57,227 nt of DNA, from positions 1-57,227 of the forward strand of contig JBBPSI010000159.1 in the NCBI GenBank assembly GCA_038093515.1, read 5' to 3'. This stretch comes from Butyriboletus loyo. Its lineage: Eukaryota > Basidiomycota > Agaricomycetes > Boletales > Boletaceae. This document shows positions 33,870 to 44,778 of this stretch, one piece after another; position 1 is the first letter of the stretch, and each line of letters begins with the position of its first letter. Position numbers and translations under genes: made by a program. Under the pieces are notes generated by a model. It was not told where the DNA came from. It did not search any database and saw only the letters and a list, made by a program, of their open reading frames with translations.

Positions 33870-36445
33870 TCAACTCTTTCCGAGCTTACGTCGTTTTCCT
33901 AATCCACTATGGTCAACGGCAGCACTCTTCCGCTTGACGCTCTCCACTAGACTTTGCAAACTACGACCGTTCTGCTGTGCGGAGTTTTGAGACTGTACAG
34001 GATCGTCAGAGCGGGAGCTGCTTTTTTGGCGTTTCGAACGTTCGTCGAGAAGCGCCGCCATGCTTTTGGTCTTTTTGAATCTGCAAGGTACATGACGATG
34101 TGACGGTGATTAGCGTGTAAATACCGCAGACGGTAGACGTACTGAGGATTCGTAGGGTCAATTGCAAACTGGTGGTCTTCATGAACCGCAGCGAACCGAT
34201 CGTCGTTGACGTCGATAACGAAGCCGTCCTGAGTCTCCCCCGGTCCGTCGTCCACATCATTTTCCCTGTCACGTCTCTTAGAATTACGTCTGGACTTCTT
34301 GTTCTTGGTCTGCTTCTCCGCTTTGAGCACGGCTTTCATATCGAAATGTGCGGGCTCGCCATGGGGATTATCAGATGCTGCCAACAAAGCCAGTTCGGCC
34401 TTGGAGGACTCGGCAGGTTTCTTGGGATTCGTGGACCGGTTGGAGGGTGCTTCTTCTTCGTGCTCACTGCTACTCTCTACGCCAAAGAACTCGTCGTCGA
34501 AACTCGACTTAGTGATCTTCGTCGACACGCCGTCGTCGTCATCGACCTCTCCTCTCTTCCTAGCCTCCTCTTTCTTCTCCTTTCTCCTCTCTTTCTTCTT
34601 CCTCTGATACCTTTCCAGTGTATTTTCGTCCTCTGGGGTCTTCGTCTGGCTGAGGCCTGGCATGAAAGTAACTTCCATATCTACATCACTGTCGCCCCCT
34701 CTTCCGGATTTTCCTTTCTCTCCCCTGTTCGCCTTGTTGTCGAAAGCATCACCCCATCCCTCTGGTAGTTCATCGTCGTCTCCACCAAGGAGGAGCATGC
34801 GGAGTTTGTCTTTCTTGGCCTTCTTGGATCTCTTACCTTCCTTCTTCGTTTTACGCCCCCCAGTTTTCCTCGACTCTCCTTCAGAGTCCCTCTCATCTTC
34901 GGAGCCACCCTCGGAAGACGAGGAAGAAGCAACGTATGCACGAAAGTCCGCCTCTTCGATCTCTTTCTTCGTCAGCGGGCGACGCAAGATATGGCTTCGT
35001 TCCGGGTCGTCGTCATCCCACGTGAGTTTTACTTTCGAGTGGCGAAGGGCCTAGCGTCGAGTTAGTGTTGATGGAAAACAGTAACATTACGGGTACGCAC
35101 GTCGGTGACAAATTCGACCGCCCTGTAAGGCGCGTTTGAAGGCTGGGCAGCTTCATCTCTGAATACCGTGCAAACTCGATTTAGCGACTAGATTGACTCG
35201 GAAAGTGCGTAGCAACTACCGTGGCTCATCGTCGAATGCCATGTCGTCCGGGACAAAACTGAGGTCGAACGCGTTCGCAGATCTTTCTAGCTCGGTTCCT
35301 TCGAGCTCGTCATATATGTGAGCAGCAGCCTCTACCGTGTCGCATTCGACGATAGCATAGTAGTAGCTGTTCTTAACGCTCGTTAGCCAGCGAGAAAGGG
35401 GCCAATAGATGGAAGACGCATGGATGAGACGTACCGCAAGCGCTCCAGTTGATACTTTCTCAAAGCATCCTCATCATAATCTGCTTCGATGCCTGTCTGA
35501 ATGATTGTCTTCTCGTCGATCTCCTCATCCTCCACGTTGTTGTTTTTCTTCATGAAGAGTTCTTTAGGCGGTCCTTCTTTCTCCTCCTTGGCCATCCGCT
35601 TTTTTCCAAATTCACTTGGGTAAACACGGACACTTAGTAGTCTTCCTCTGACCACATTCACGCCACCTTTGATCGCCGAAGTTGGATTTTTTTCGGTATG
35701 TGAGGTGGGTGCAGATGCAAGAGGTGCAGTGGGAGATACGAGCGACGAAAAGATCTTGTACAAGTGGACAGCACGAACGTAGTCCCAGTCGAGGTTGACC
35801 ACCGCCAGTCTCCTCGTTTGCTTGATGTCTGCACCTCCTTCCCGGTCCGGGACGGTCTTGGCATACTCGGCAACCTGTGCGTCAAGGATAGTAATCGTGT
35901 TTTCGTCGAGATCGATCTCGACGTCTTCCTCGTCCTCTCCCAACCTCTTGGGTTCAGCGCCGAGGGAGACGAAGCCATCTTCGTCGCTGTCGCTCCCGTC
36001 CGCTGAGGGAACGCGGGGCGGTAGATCTCTGTCTTCCTCTTCGTCGTCTGACGACTCCATGAGCGCGGCACCGCGCGCATAATCGATAACAGTCGGCACG
36101 GCAGCTGGATCCTCCCCGCCATCCTCCGTCTCAAGCCTATAAAACCGCCGCAAATCGTCCTTTTCCTGCGTCTCCGACACCGTTCGACCATATTTGTCGA
36201 CTCTTGCTGTCGTTTGTGGGGCATGCAGTGTAGGTGGTGGTTAATCGTCAACGAGCCGTCGATGGAGAATCATTATACGGCATGCACGCACCAGGAGTTT
36301 GCTTCGCACTCTTCTTCTTTTTACGCTTTTTCTCGTCTCCCAAGAGATGTTTGAAGCGATCGTCTAGGATGACCTTGGAGTGGTGTTTTTTGGGGCGGCG
36401 GAACCGAGGGTCGGTTTTGAGACTGGCGAAGCGAGCGTCTGACAT
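33870..36445 (-). CDS. ESF1: ESF1, pre-rRNA processing factor
   Basis: Nucleolar protein required for 18S rRNA maturation in the small-subunit processome. Six exons (36,445-36,292, 36,206-35,435, 35,366-35,220, 35,158-35,101, 35,050-34,143, 34,080-33,870) give 749 residues in one frame. N-terminus: SDARFASLKTDPRFRRPKK and VILDDRFKHLL. Then DDLRRFYRLE, an acidic block, LAVVNLDWDYVRAVHLY, a core ending RYYYAIVECDT, and EFVTDALRHSKVKLTWDDDDPER. A long charged region full of Lys, Glu and Asp follows. The C-terminal NUC153-type box is DRFAAVHEDHQFAIDPTNPQFKKTKSM. An ATG six bases further upstream (36,451) is also in frame. A partial dead copy sits at 8507-10,340. Confidence 0.93.
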
Positions 36446-36451
36446 CGACAT

Positions 36452-37813
36452 TGCTATCTGTGGATAAATGAAGGGTGAGGTACAACCCAAGCTTGTTGTA
36501 GCTAGCGCAATTAAGCTTTGTTGTTTCTCTGAATCTCAAGTAAAAGTATCCCCGGAGCAAGCACGATTCCGATTCCGATTCCGATCACTTCGCGCACGTA
36601 GTAACCGAGTCGACGGAACATAGCAACTGGAGGATTTTGAGAACGTTCGGAAACAAACATGACCCTTTCAGAACGTATATAAACCTTCTTGTCCGGACGA
36701 CCATTATTCAGAGAATCTGCAATTCTACGTATACTAGCCAGTAGTGGCCACAGTGCCAGTGCACTGCCACCCACCGAAAGCGGGCCACTGGCGCTTCCGG
36801 ACCGCTTCTGAATCTCTGTCCGCACCGTTGACAAGAACCTAATAAACGCTGGAAGAAGACGAAAGGGGGACGCTGCCGACCTCATCAAAACCGTGAAATT
36901 ACACGAGAGGCTACCCGCCATAAAACGTCTCAATTCACCGAAGAACCAACTTCGTCGGGCATACTACAGCCTATGAAATACTTCAAGGGCTTACCCCTTG
37001 TTCGCTTATATTCCGATCAAATGCTATGAATCTGACAGAGATGGGACGCTGAACTAATCAAGTCCCTGTTCACTCTGACACACGAACATTGCTCATCATA
37101 CTCAGGTCAGTTCGAGTGTTTAGACATTCTGAGGGATACAGTTTACGTAACCTACCGCCATTCCTTTGGTGCTGTTGGACCTCCGTACGGTAGCCATTAT
37201 ACGCCGATTCTCTTCGCCTGCGTGGTGGGACCATCTCATGCGACATGTTTCGTCGGATATCAGAAGGACTTGACAAAGTGATCAGGCTGCAGGTAGGCCG
37301 TCATGGGGAACGATGAATAACACCTTGGATTAACATTATCGTGACCGACAAAAGAAGTTGGCGTGTTTGTTCCGTCTGGAATGGACGTGCTCCCCGACGA
37401 TTCTGGAGCGGGTAAAAGGTCCTGGTCGCCGGCTACGACAGGAAAGCATTCTATGCCGACAAGAGAGACGGCTCGGAAGACGCCATTGACGGTCAGTCAA
37501 TTCGGTCGACGAATGATTAATGACCCGCGCCCGAGTGATCAAGGATGGTGGGGCGTCCATTTTGGTGGTCGAGTCCGAGTCCGAGTGCTACGACTCGACC
37601 TGAAGATTCGGGAGCCTAGCGCGATGGACGAGACACGAACGTTCTACAGCAGATCTACATAGAACGCTAACATAGTGGATAATATACCCCCATAGATATG
37701 GAGATTTCAATGCTCCCTTGCTGCTGCAATTACACAATGATGTGGCCCATATGTACTCAAAGGTGTTGCCAAACACTAGAATTTGGCCTTGGCGCGATTC
37801 CAACTCCGCCGCG
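36452..37813. other. Region upstream of ESF1 and H2B, no gene seen
   Basis: Most of this belongs to the about 2.2-kb block (36,493 to about 38,660) that is absent from the duplicate locus at 10,341. A 140-codon minus-strand frame (36,933-36,511) is moderately hydrophobic at its end but has no recognisable domain. I looked for a divergent histone H2A partner of the H2B gene and found none. Confidence 0.45.
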
Positions 37814-37834
37814 ACGCGTCTATTTGAGACGCGT
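37814..37834. promoter_or_regulatory. Paired MluI cell-cycle boxes upstream of H2B
   Basis: Two ACGCGT hexamers, at 37,814-37,819 and 37,829-37,834, sit about 70-85 bp before the H2B start within a GC-rich inverted repeat. In fungi ACGCGT is the binding site of MBF/DSC1-type factors that drive G1/S transcription. That role here is inferred from the site and its position next to a histone gene. Confidence 0.6.
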
Positions 37835-37899
37835 CGCGTCAACTTCTTAGCCCTCTGTAATTCAATCTTCTATCCCATTCACTCAAAGCGTGCACTAGT

Positions 37900-38657
37900 A
37901 TGATGGTAGCGTCAAAGGTAAAATCGTCTTCTCTTTGCGAAATGTTGACTTGTAAACAACCGACGGAACATCGGACCCCATTGATAGACAACCGAACAAG
38001 CTTCGAGCGCCGTTCCCGCTTCCAAGGCGTCCAAGGCTCCCGTATCTGCCGCTGCTACCTCAACCGCCAAGTCCCGCGCGGAGCCGAGTTCCAAGAATGG
38101 AACCGAAGAACGAAAGAAGAGGAAAAAGGCCAGAAAGGAGACGTATAGTAGCTACATATACAAAGGTCGGTCGTCGTCGCCGTTTGCACTCTCGGATTAC
38201 CTGTCTATGAGCGGAACTCTGATACTTAGGTCCCGTGCTATGTAGTGTTGAAGCAGGTTCATCCGGAAACGGGCATCTCGAACAAGGGAATGGCGGTTCT
38301 GAACTCGTTTGTGAATGACTTGTTCGAGAGGATCGCAAGCGAGTCGAGCAGTGAGTGGATGGAGCCTTTGAATCGACGTCTGTTCAGGCTGACTGGTATT
38401 GCCCAGAGCTCGCTGCATACAGCAAGAAATCAACCCTCTCTTCTCGAGAAATACAGACGGCGGTAAGGTTGATTTTGCCAGGTGAACTCGCAAAACATGC
38501 CATTAGCGAGGGCACGAAGAGTGTCACCAGTTTGTATTATTCATCGATGTTTCGCACACCACATGCTGATTGTACACCTTACAGAATTTTCGGCTGGACG
38601 CTGAGCGGCTGTTCCATCCACATTTTAGTTACCATTGAGGATCCACAAGCAATGTAG
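37900..38657 (+). CDS. Histone H2B (divergent)
   Basis: Core nucleosome histone. Exons are 37,900-37,917, 37,988-38,165, 38,246-38,350 and 38,407 onward. The N-terminal tail is Ala-, Ser- and Lys-rich, ending [17 protein letters not shown]. The histone fold is [33 protein letters not shown], then [40 protein letters not shown], nearly canonical. The C-terminus is unusual. Reading straight through adds about 35 residues to TAG at 38,655-38,657. Splicing at GTTTGT (38,531) to an acceptor at about 38,583 gives a short alternative end. Neither is the usual Thr-Lys-Phe/Tyr-Ser-Ser terminus. Two ATGs (37,900 and 37,903) are in frame. This gene lies in the block missing from the ESF1-PRCC duplicate. 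Confidence 0.85.
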
Positions 38658-38742
38658 TATAGCATCTTACCTTTCCTCTAGTAGATACTATACATACACT
38701 TAGTATTATACCATACGTCTCCCGAAAATCGAGATATTGATA

Positions 38743-40140
38743 TTAGAAACCTAGAGAGAATACGCTGAGCCTCAGCAATATACTGTGGGCGTAGCACTCA
38801 CCATACTTATTGCCGGCTTCCTTCCTATTCCTCCGGCCTTGCGCAATCCTATCTTCCAATACCTCCCGGTTCAAATATGCCTCAGTCAGCAAAGTTGTCA
38901 GTTGATGCCTCGACCTTGCCACCGCGCCTAGCTTGGCGCCTTTGACATTCATCTTGGGCATCGCGGGTTCTCCATTCTCGTTCAGTTCAGCCTTGCCCGC
39001 CGTCAACGCCTTTCTATCCTCACGTTCCTTGATCTCCCGACGCGCCTTCTCCATCTCCGCAGCCATATCGACGTCCCGAGCACCCTCTGCTTCAGACTCG
39101 TGCTGAGATTTCTCGAGCGCACGGATATGTTTGTCATACTCTGCCTTCCATTTGCGGGCATAGGAGGTGTAGTATTCAGTGTCGTAAGGGGCGTATGCGC
39201 CAGAGGGAAGCTGGTAATAACCCGGGTAGGGATCGTCCAACGTGGGCGAAGGCGGCCGGAAGGTCGAAATGGCAGGGGCGGAAGTTACGGGGAACGAGGA
39301 CGATGCTGAAGTGGACGGTGCGCTTGTGATGGTTGGCACGGAGGACGTGGACGGTGTGGGTGTAGATCTGGCGGGAAGCGTGCTTGAACCTAACGAGAAG
39401 AAGTCCACAGGCGGGGCCGCTAATTTCAGGGGCTGCGTGGATACAGAAACGGGTATTTTGGAGGAACCTTCGTTCTCGAGGGATACGTTCGCCTTGCCCT
39501 TTTGTAGAGAGGGAGGAACAAACGACGTCGATGGCCCAGAAACATCAACATGTCCTTCGACCTCCCCTGCACCAACAGAGGGTTCTTCCGTGCTCGCGAA
39601 ACCAGCGGTGTCGTGACGCCGTGCCTCGTTCTTGGGAGTATGAAACACCAACCCGGGTCTACCTCCACCTCCAAGTACGCGCTCTTCCTTCTTGTCGATC
39701 ACAGGTACTGGCTGTTTCGGCGCGGGAAGCATGCTGAGGAGGGAGGACATTCCGGCACCGACTCCCCCGCCTGCGTTCGATGTGGCCCGGGGCTTCTTCG
39801 CTGGTAGACTATCATCCTCGTCGTCTTCAGGGGGAGGAAGGGAAGGGAGGTTGATGGCGATTTTCTTGGTTCGTTTTCGTTTCGGCGGTGCTGTACTGCC
39901 GCTTGCGTTTGTCGTGGAAGTGAAACTTGAGGGTGCAGGAAGGGAAAGGGTGGATGTGGATGTGGATGACGACTTTGGAGGGGGAAGTGAAAACGTCGAC
40001 TTGGAGTTTGGTGGATGGAGTGACGACGTGGGCGTTGCTAGCCGGGGCTGCGAGGTTGATGTTGATGTCGTCCTCGAAATCGTCTTCGAGCTTTCGTCGC
40101 CGCTCTCGACGTCGCTACCGTAGTCCTCAATCCCGAGCAT
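38743..40140 (-). CDS. PRCC-domain protein
   Basis: Homologue of the human proline-rich PRCC protein, a nuclear factor linked to pre-mRNA splicing and to MAD2B. Two exons (40,140-38,802 and 38,750-38,743) give 448 residues. The family-like start is MLGIEDYGSDVESGDE (an upstream in-frame ATG at 40,170 exists). The middle is Ser/Pro-rich with KKIAINLPSLPPPEDDEDD and SSLLSMLPAPK. The C-terminal PRCC segment is ARSRHQLTTLLTEAYLNREVLEDRIAQGRRNRKEAGNKYG. Splicing out a 51-nt intron (38,801-38,751) yields the short end KYGF, as expected for the family; the unspliced frame reads 20 unlikely residues instead. A decayed duplicate is at 10,342-11,695. Confidence 0.88.
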   Translation of the reverse strand: MLGIEDYGSDVESGDESSKTISRTTSTSTSQPRLATPTSSLHPPNSKSTFSLPPPKSSSTSTSTLSLPAPSSFTSTTNASGSTAPPKRKRTKKIAINLPSLPPPEDDEDDSLPAKKPRATSNAGGGVGAGMSSLLSMLPAPKQPVPVIDKKEERVLGGGGRPGLVFHTPKNEARRHDTAGFASTEEPSVGAGEVEGHVDVSGPSTSFVPPSLQKGKANVSLENEGSSKIPVSVSTQPLKLAAPPVDFFSLGSSTLPARSTPTPSTSSVPTITSAPSTSASSSFPVTSAPAISTFRPPSPTLDDPYPGYYQLPSGAYAPYDTEYYTSYARKWKAEYDKHIRALEKSQHESEAEGARDVDMAAEMEKARREIKEREDRKALTAGKAELNENGEPAMPKMNVKGAKLGAVARSRHQLTTLLTEAYLNREVLEDRIAQGRRNRKEAGNKYGECYAHSILLRLSVFSLGF

Positions 40141-40319
40141 GTTCGTCCTCAAAAGCGGCGTTGATGACAAATTAGCTCAAGCTTTGGCTTGTGGGAAAAT
40201 TGGTCATTCCAAGGGGTGACTTGCCTGATCTGGAAGTAACCACCCCAGGGTTGCCGCCCCTCGGCACACCAGGAAGGTGGTCGGAGTTCAATCTGAGTGT
40301 GAAGACAGGTCACGTGGGA

Positions 40320-41060
40320 TCGAAATCAAACCGTGATCGTTGGTTCTGCCGATATCGTGCTTGATGTCCTTGCCTTGGTGCGAATTCGAACTTCGATCCT
40401 GGGCCGTCGAGTTTTGAGGGTGCTCGGCAACATAACACGGGGACGGTTTACTCTCGGTTGTACGAGTGTGCTGGCCACGCCGTCCCTTGTCTCGTGGTCG
40501 TTCAAGGTCAGTAAGCCGACTGAGAAATCGCGCCCTGGCAATCGAGGAAAGCGAGACTCGCAGATGCTTATTACAAGGTGCGTTTTGTGCCGGGGAGCAA
40601 GTCATGCAGTCGCTCATGGTGAATTTAGGTCCATTTCAACTCCCCGCTGAACCCACTGGAATTGGAGATGTACCATCAAATCAAGAACGTGATCGGAGTC
40701 AACCCGACGTTTTACGTGTACTTGTTGATGCTGATACCACAGCGGACAGATTCTCTTTGAATCTGTTGATCTCTGCGTATGTAGTATCCCATCTTTCGCA
40801 TAGTAGCTGGTGCTCATTGGCGCTCACCATCTTTTGCAGCATGGTTCACGACAAGAAGGTGCTCGGGGTCAGGCGAGACAACACTGTCGAATTCCAAGTA
40901 GTCCATTATCGCGATGGTGCAGGTCTACGAGTATTTCATCTCGCACCACATGGCTAAGGCTTTCGAGTCGCTCTTTGGATCAATCAATTGTTTGCCCGGT
41001 TGGTTTTCGCTTTTCCGTCTGTGTACTTGGTCCTGGCCGAGTGGCGATGGCGAAGCTGCC
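40320..41060 (+). pseudogene. Chitin synthase fragment, decayed
   Basis: Scattered pieces in several frames match the catalytic region of a fungal chitin synthase: ADIVLDVLAL (about 40,355), RPGNRGKRDSQM (about 40,530-40,565), [28 protein letters not shown] (about 40,645-40,720), [22 protein letters not shown] (about 40,850), and [25 protein letters not shown] (about 40,928-41,002). The frame is broken near 40,725, where residues before DADTT are missing, and again near 40,872. A TAG stands where the family has Gln, after GETTLSNSK, at about 40,897-40,899. The essential downstream EDRYL and QRRRW regions are absent. It is a relic of a plasma-membrane chitin synthase and cannot make an enzyme. 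Confidence 0.72.
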
Positions 41061-41239
41061 GTCTTGTGATCTTTGCTCTCTTTTTCGGGTTTAAGTAAGT
41101 GACGGGGTCACTGTAATACTATCATCTGTATCGTCCACCAAGGCCATTTCTACCTCAGTGTCGCATCATACAATGCAGCATAGGTTGAGTACTTGTTAAA
41201 GCTTGAATTGTCTTATCTTTCAAGGTAAACCCTGCTGAA

Positions 41240-41862
41240 GGAGGAGAAGAACTCCTCGTTCCAAAATATGTCCATTCCCGTGAGAAACAGCCATCAAAGA
41301 TCTTCCCTCCACACTGGTGTACCAGCTGCAATTTGGTGCAGTTTTGTTGTGTGCCGATGGGGCCGTGTTCAAGGGCTGTAGCGTCGACAACGCGTCCTAT
41401 GGTACGTATCCCTTGGGTCTTGGAGCGAATCCCGGTAATCGCTCAAGTTGTTAGGCGACGATATGCGCCGAACGCACCGCGATCGTGAAAGCGATTGTAA
41501 GTCTCGTTTGACGACTCCGTTCTCCGCTCCATCCCCTCTCAACCTTTGACATCCGACTCGTTTATCAGATGTCCGTTTCTTTGTCGCCATGGATATCGCC
41601 ACGTGCGTTCTGATCCACTTCCAGCCCTTCCTCCTGTACCATATCCACAACCGCGACACTCACCGACGCTGTCCACGACCCCCCTCCTCCCCTCATACGT
41701 CCCCGCCGCCATCTCGCCCTGTGGCATCTGCCACTAAGTCTTCCACGAATTCTGTCACCTCGACACCCCCATCCTCCTCGTCCCCACCGATTACCCACAA
41801 AAGTCACCACAGGGAAGCGAGGGAGGGGAGGGTCAACTGACGCCGACGCAGGACGAAGTGAA
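41240..41862 (+). pseudogene. Cytidine deaminase, probably decayed
   Basis: Pieces of a small zinc cytidine deaminase (pyrimidine salvage). About 41,337-41,400 reads VGAVLLCADGAVFKGCSVDNASY. After an intron, TICAERTAIVKAI (about 41,462-41,495) gives the zinc ligand Cys and catalytic Glu. After another, SPCGICH (about 41,714-41,734) gives the PCxxC zinc ligands. The next codon, where the family has Gln, is TAA (41,735-41,737). Reading past it continues VFHEFCHLDTPILLVPTDYPQK, clearly homologous to the usual tail, so the stop is a point mutation in an otherwise recognisable exon. The N-terminal exon is not clear. Unless the stop is bypassed by splicing, the product lacks its last helix. Confidence 0.62.
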
Positions 41863-42813
41863 GGTAGGTCGGGGGGTTGTTACCACTGAGTTGGAGCGAC
41901 CAAGGCTCCCTCCGGACGTGGACACGAGAATGGAAGTGAATTATGGGGTGGGACGGCGTCACTTCATTTACAGTGGTGTCATGGTCGAATGACAAACCGG
42001 CCATAAGCACGCCGGGAACGAGCTCACGTCAGTTCCAGAACCTACCTCCACCACGGGTCGGATGGGTCGCTACTCGGAGCAATGCAACTGGAATCTGATT
42101 CATTTGATTCGGCGCGTCAGACATCACAGGGATCCCCTCATAGCTCCTGGGCACAAGAACAAGGGTCTTGAAGAACTGCCAATGGATGCGATGAGCCCCT
42201 CTTTATGGTACTGCAAATAACAAAAGCCAGTTCGCCATTCCCCGCCTCCTTTATCGATGAAACAGTGCGTGATTCCTCATCGCTCGTACTATCAGGAAGA
42301 GGAAGAGAAAATTTGAAAGCCAGCAGGGAGGCACACGGTCAGGCTCAGGCAAGTAATTAACACGGATCATTACTTGGTACCATTTTTTTCAACGACGGAG
42401 GCTCGAACAAATCGCTTCTTGTAGGTTCCCAGTATGAGCCCAACGCTGGAAAAAAAAGCGGGCGCGGACGGGCAGGCCGGGCAATAGTCCAACTCTCCAG
42501 CGTGGTCGACATTTTGGTTCAGAGTGAGATTGTTGGCGGCTTTGTTACTGCCCGCCGTCTTCCTCGAGAGATTACACGGGTAAGGTCTCCGTTCAACCAG
42601 TTATGCATACCATAACGCTCAAATACCTCTAATCCTGAACAGCTTACCTCTCGCAGTGCAGAGTGCGGTCCGGGATGCGTTTCGGTACGCTCTTCAGTGG
42701 AGCTTCATCACTCTCATACCCGCAGGTTATTATATCATTCTTTATGTTGGTCTTCTTGTAAATAATCATAAACACGGGGAGACTATCAAACGGTATGTAC
42801 CACGATCAAACTT
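41863..42813. other. Intergenic, no gene seen
   Basis: Short frames only. The right end is the 3' flank of the GH5 gene. Confidence 0.5.
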
Positions 42814-44778
42814 TCAAGAAAGAACAGCAACGATGACACCCTCCCCATCCGCTAGTCCCACCTTGAATCCGTTGCGATAGCAATCCTCAGTCCCTCGAGG
42901 AATAAACCCACCCATCGCACTCAGACTATCTTGAATGTATTGCTCCGCAAACCCGAGTCTCGACCACCCGTGCTGCGTAAAGATCTTGGCAGTTTGATAG
43001 CCGTCCGAGTATCCCTGAATCGACGACTGTTGCTGCGCGGTTGTCATGTTCCGCGAAGTGGTACCATTACTTGCTTGAGCTGGCATGGGGAAGCTCTCGA
43101 GCCTTTTGAGAATGTCAGACTGGGAGGGAACGGTCATGCTGGCCACTGCAGCGTAGACACGCTGAAGCTCAGCAGGATCGGTAGGAGGCGGTTTACCATA
43201 CGAGAAAAAGGTATCTGGGAGGCTTTTCCCGACGGCGGCTTTGAAGCACCAGCCTTGATCTGTATCACAGCCCTCCTTGTTATAAGCTAGTCAAATCGGT
43301 TAGGCTACCAGGGTTACCGAGAGAGGGGCGGGTACGGTACGACGCACACCAGAACGACCAGCCAGCACTCGTATTCGTATAAACACCCATCTGAGCAGTA
43401 CAGAATTGCTTTCTAGCTTCGTCTGGATTACCCTGGGTCGACAGACTCTGAGTGGTTAACGCGCATGACCATTCGTTAATCACTAGATTTTCGCGGTCTT
43501 TCGAGTCCGCCGCCCCAAGATCGCTAGAAATCGATCCTTGGACATCGCTGGTATGCTGGTATGCTGGTTCGGACTCGTCCGCAGGCGTGAAAACAAAATA
43601 GGAGTGGTGGTCCTCAACTACGAAGTCTGAGCGCCCGGAGAGGTAGGTACTGTACTTCTGGAGGTTGAAGCCATCATGAATGTAGAGCGGAAGATTGGGT
43701 GCTTCCAGGACGGTCCTTTGTCTCATAGCCGTGATCGCGTTCGTGTCTGTTACGGAGGCTGAGTGGTCACCAACAGCGCGCAAATCATGCACACGCTTAC
43801 AGAAATCTGAGAGCTCAGGTACATCGTTCGGCTCATTCAATACTTCGATGCCGACAACGTTGGTTACGTTATGAAGCTGGGCCGCCAAGAACATCAGAAC
43901 CTCCATGGTTTTGTCCGTGTATGCAGTATTGTTGAACAGCCTCGTCTGACCATCGGATACACCAGAGTGTGGTTGCCCGTTCTGACTTCCGACCGCGCCG
44001 TGAAGGTCCACTAACACACCGATGCCAGATTGCGCAGCCATGTTGATCGCCCGGACAAATCGAAGGAAGGAGTTCGTGTAAACGCTCGCATACGGCTCGA
44101 AAGGGGTGCCCGTGAGGAAGGTTGGTCCGAGCGTCCAGTATCCGATCGGGAGGCGGACGGTGTTGATGCCAATGTTTGCGAGGTAGTCAAAATCCGATTG
44201 GTTGATGAACGTATCCCAGTGTCGTTCGAGTACAGCGCGAGCATTTTCAGCGGATCCCCAACCTGAGGCAATGTCTATTTCTGCACTTCGTGGTCCTGAT
44301 GCGCACGTGAAAAGGGAAGGGACCATCCAGTTTTCTTGTACGAACCTGTCGAATGGAAATACTCATGTGAAAGAGCGGGAAGGTGTCTTTCCCATACTTA
44401 CCATGAGCCTAAGTTGACGGATTGTTGCCTTCGATAACGGTATATAGCTGCCGTGGTGGAGTCAAATGACCAGAAGGTTTGGTTGGTGAGGGGTGGGGAG
44501 TCGTACGGCACCACCGAGCATTGTGTGTCTGTACCAATGTCGCCACCCGTAGGGTGAAATGCCGTTGCATTGTAGTCCAAACCAGTGCCGGAAGTATTGA
44601 ACGTCGTATCGACTAGCGGACTCAGAAAGCCGGAGCCATGGAAGCTGGAAAATTCGATTGGATTTGCAGTGCTATTGCTTGTCGGTGGGCCGCTTGGGAA
44701 AGGTTTGTATGATCCCTCGACCAAGTTCAAAGCTCGAAGAAGGGTGACAAAGTTTTCGATGAACGTCGACGACGACAT
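42814..44778 (-). CDS. GH5 exo-beta-1,3-glucanase
   Basis: Cell-wall glucanase of glycoside hydrolase family 5, similar to fungal exo-beta-1,3-glucanases. Three exons (44,778-44,402, 44,345-43,348, 43,286-42,814) join in frame to 615 residues. The barrel begins FVQENWMVPSLF and has GINTVRLPIGYWTLGP, GVLVDLHGAVGSQNG, GIEVLNEPNDVPE (acid/base Glu), EDHHSYFVF and NLVINEWSCAL (nucleophile Glu). A C-terminal extension includes GYSDGYQTAKIFTQHG and GFIPRGTEDCYRNG. No signal peptide precedes the first ATG used here. A hydrophobic stretch on the same strand near 45,130-45,180 might belong to a missed first exon. Both catalytic Glu are present, so I regard it as active. Confidence 0.87.

Noticed and set aside
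33698..33937. 79-codon plus-strand frame downstream of VPS28
   Set aside because: Overlaps the ESF1 3' exon, with no motif and no splice partners.
36511..36933. 140-codon minus-strand frame upstream of ESF1
   Set aside because: No recognisable domain and no supporting structure; I could not distinguish it from chance in GC-balanced DNA.
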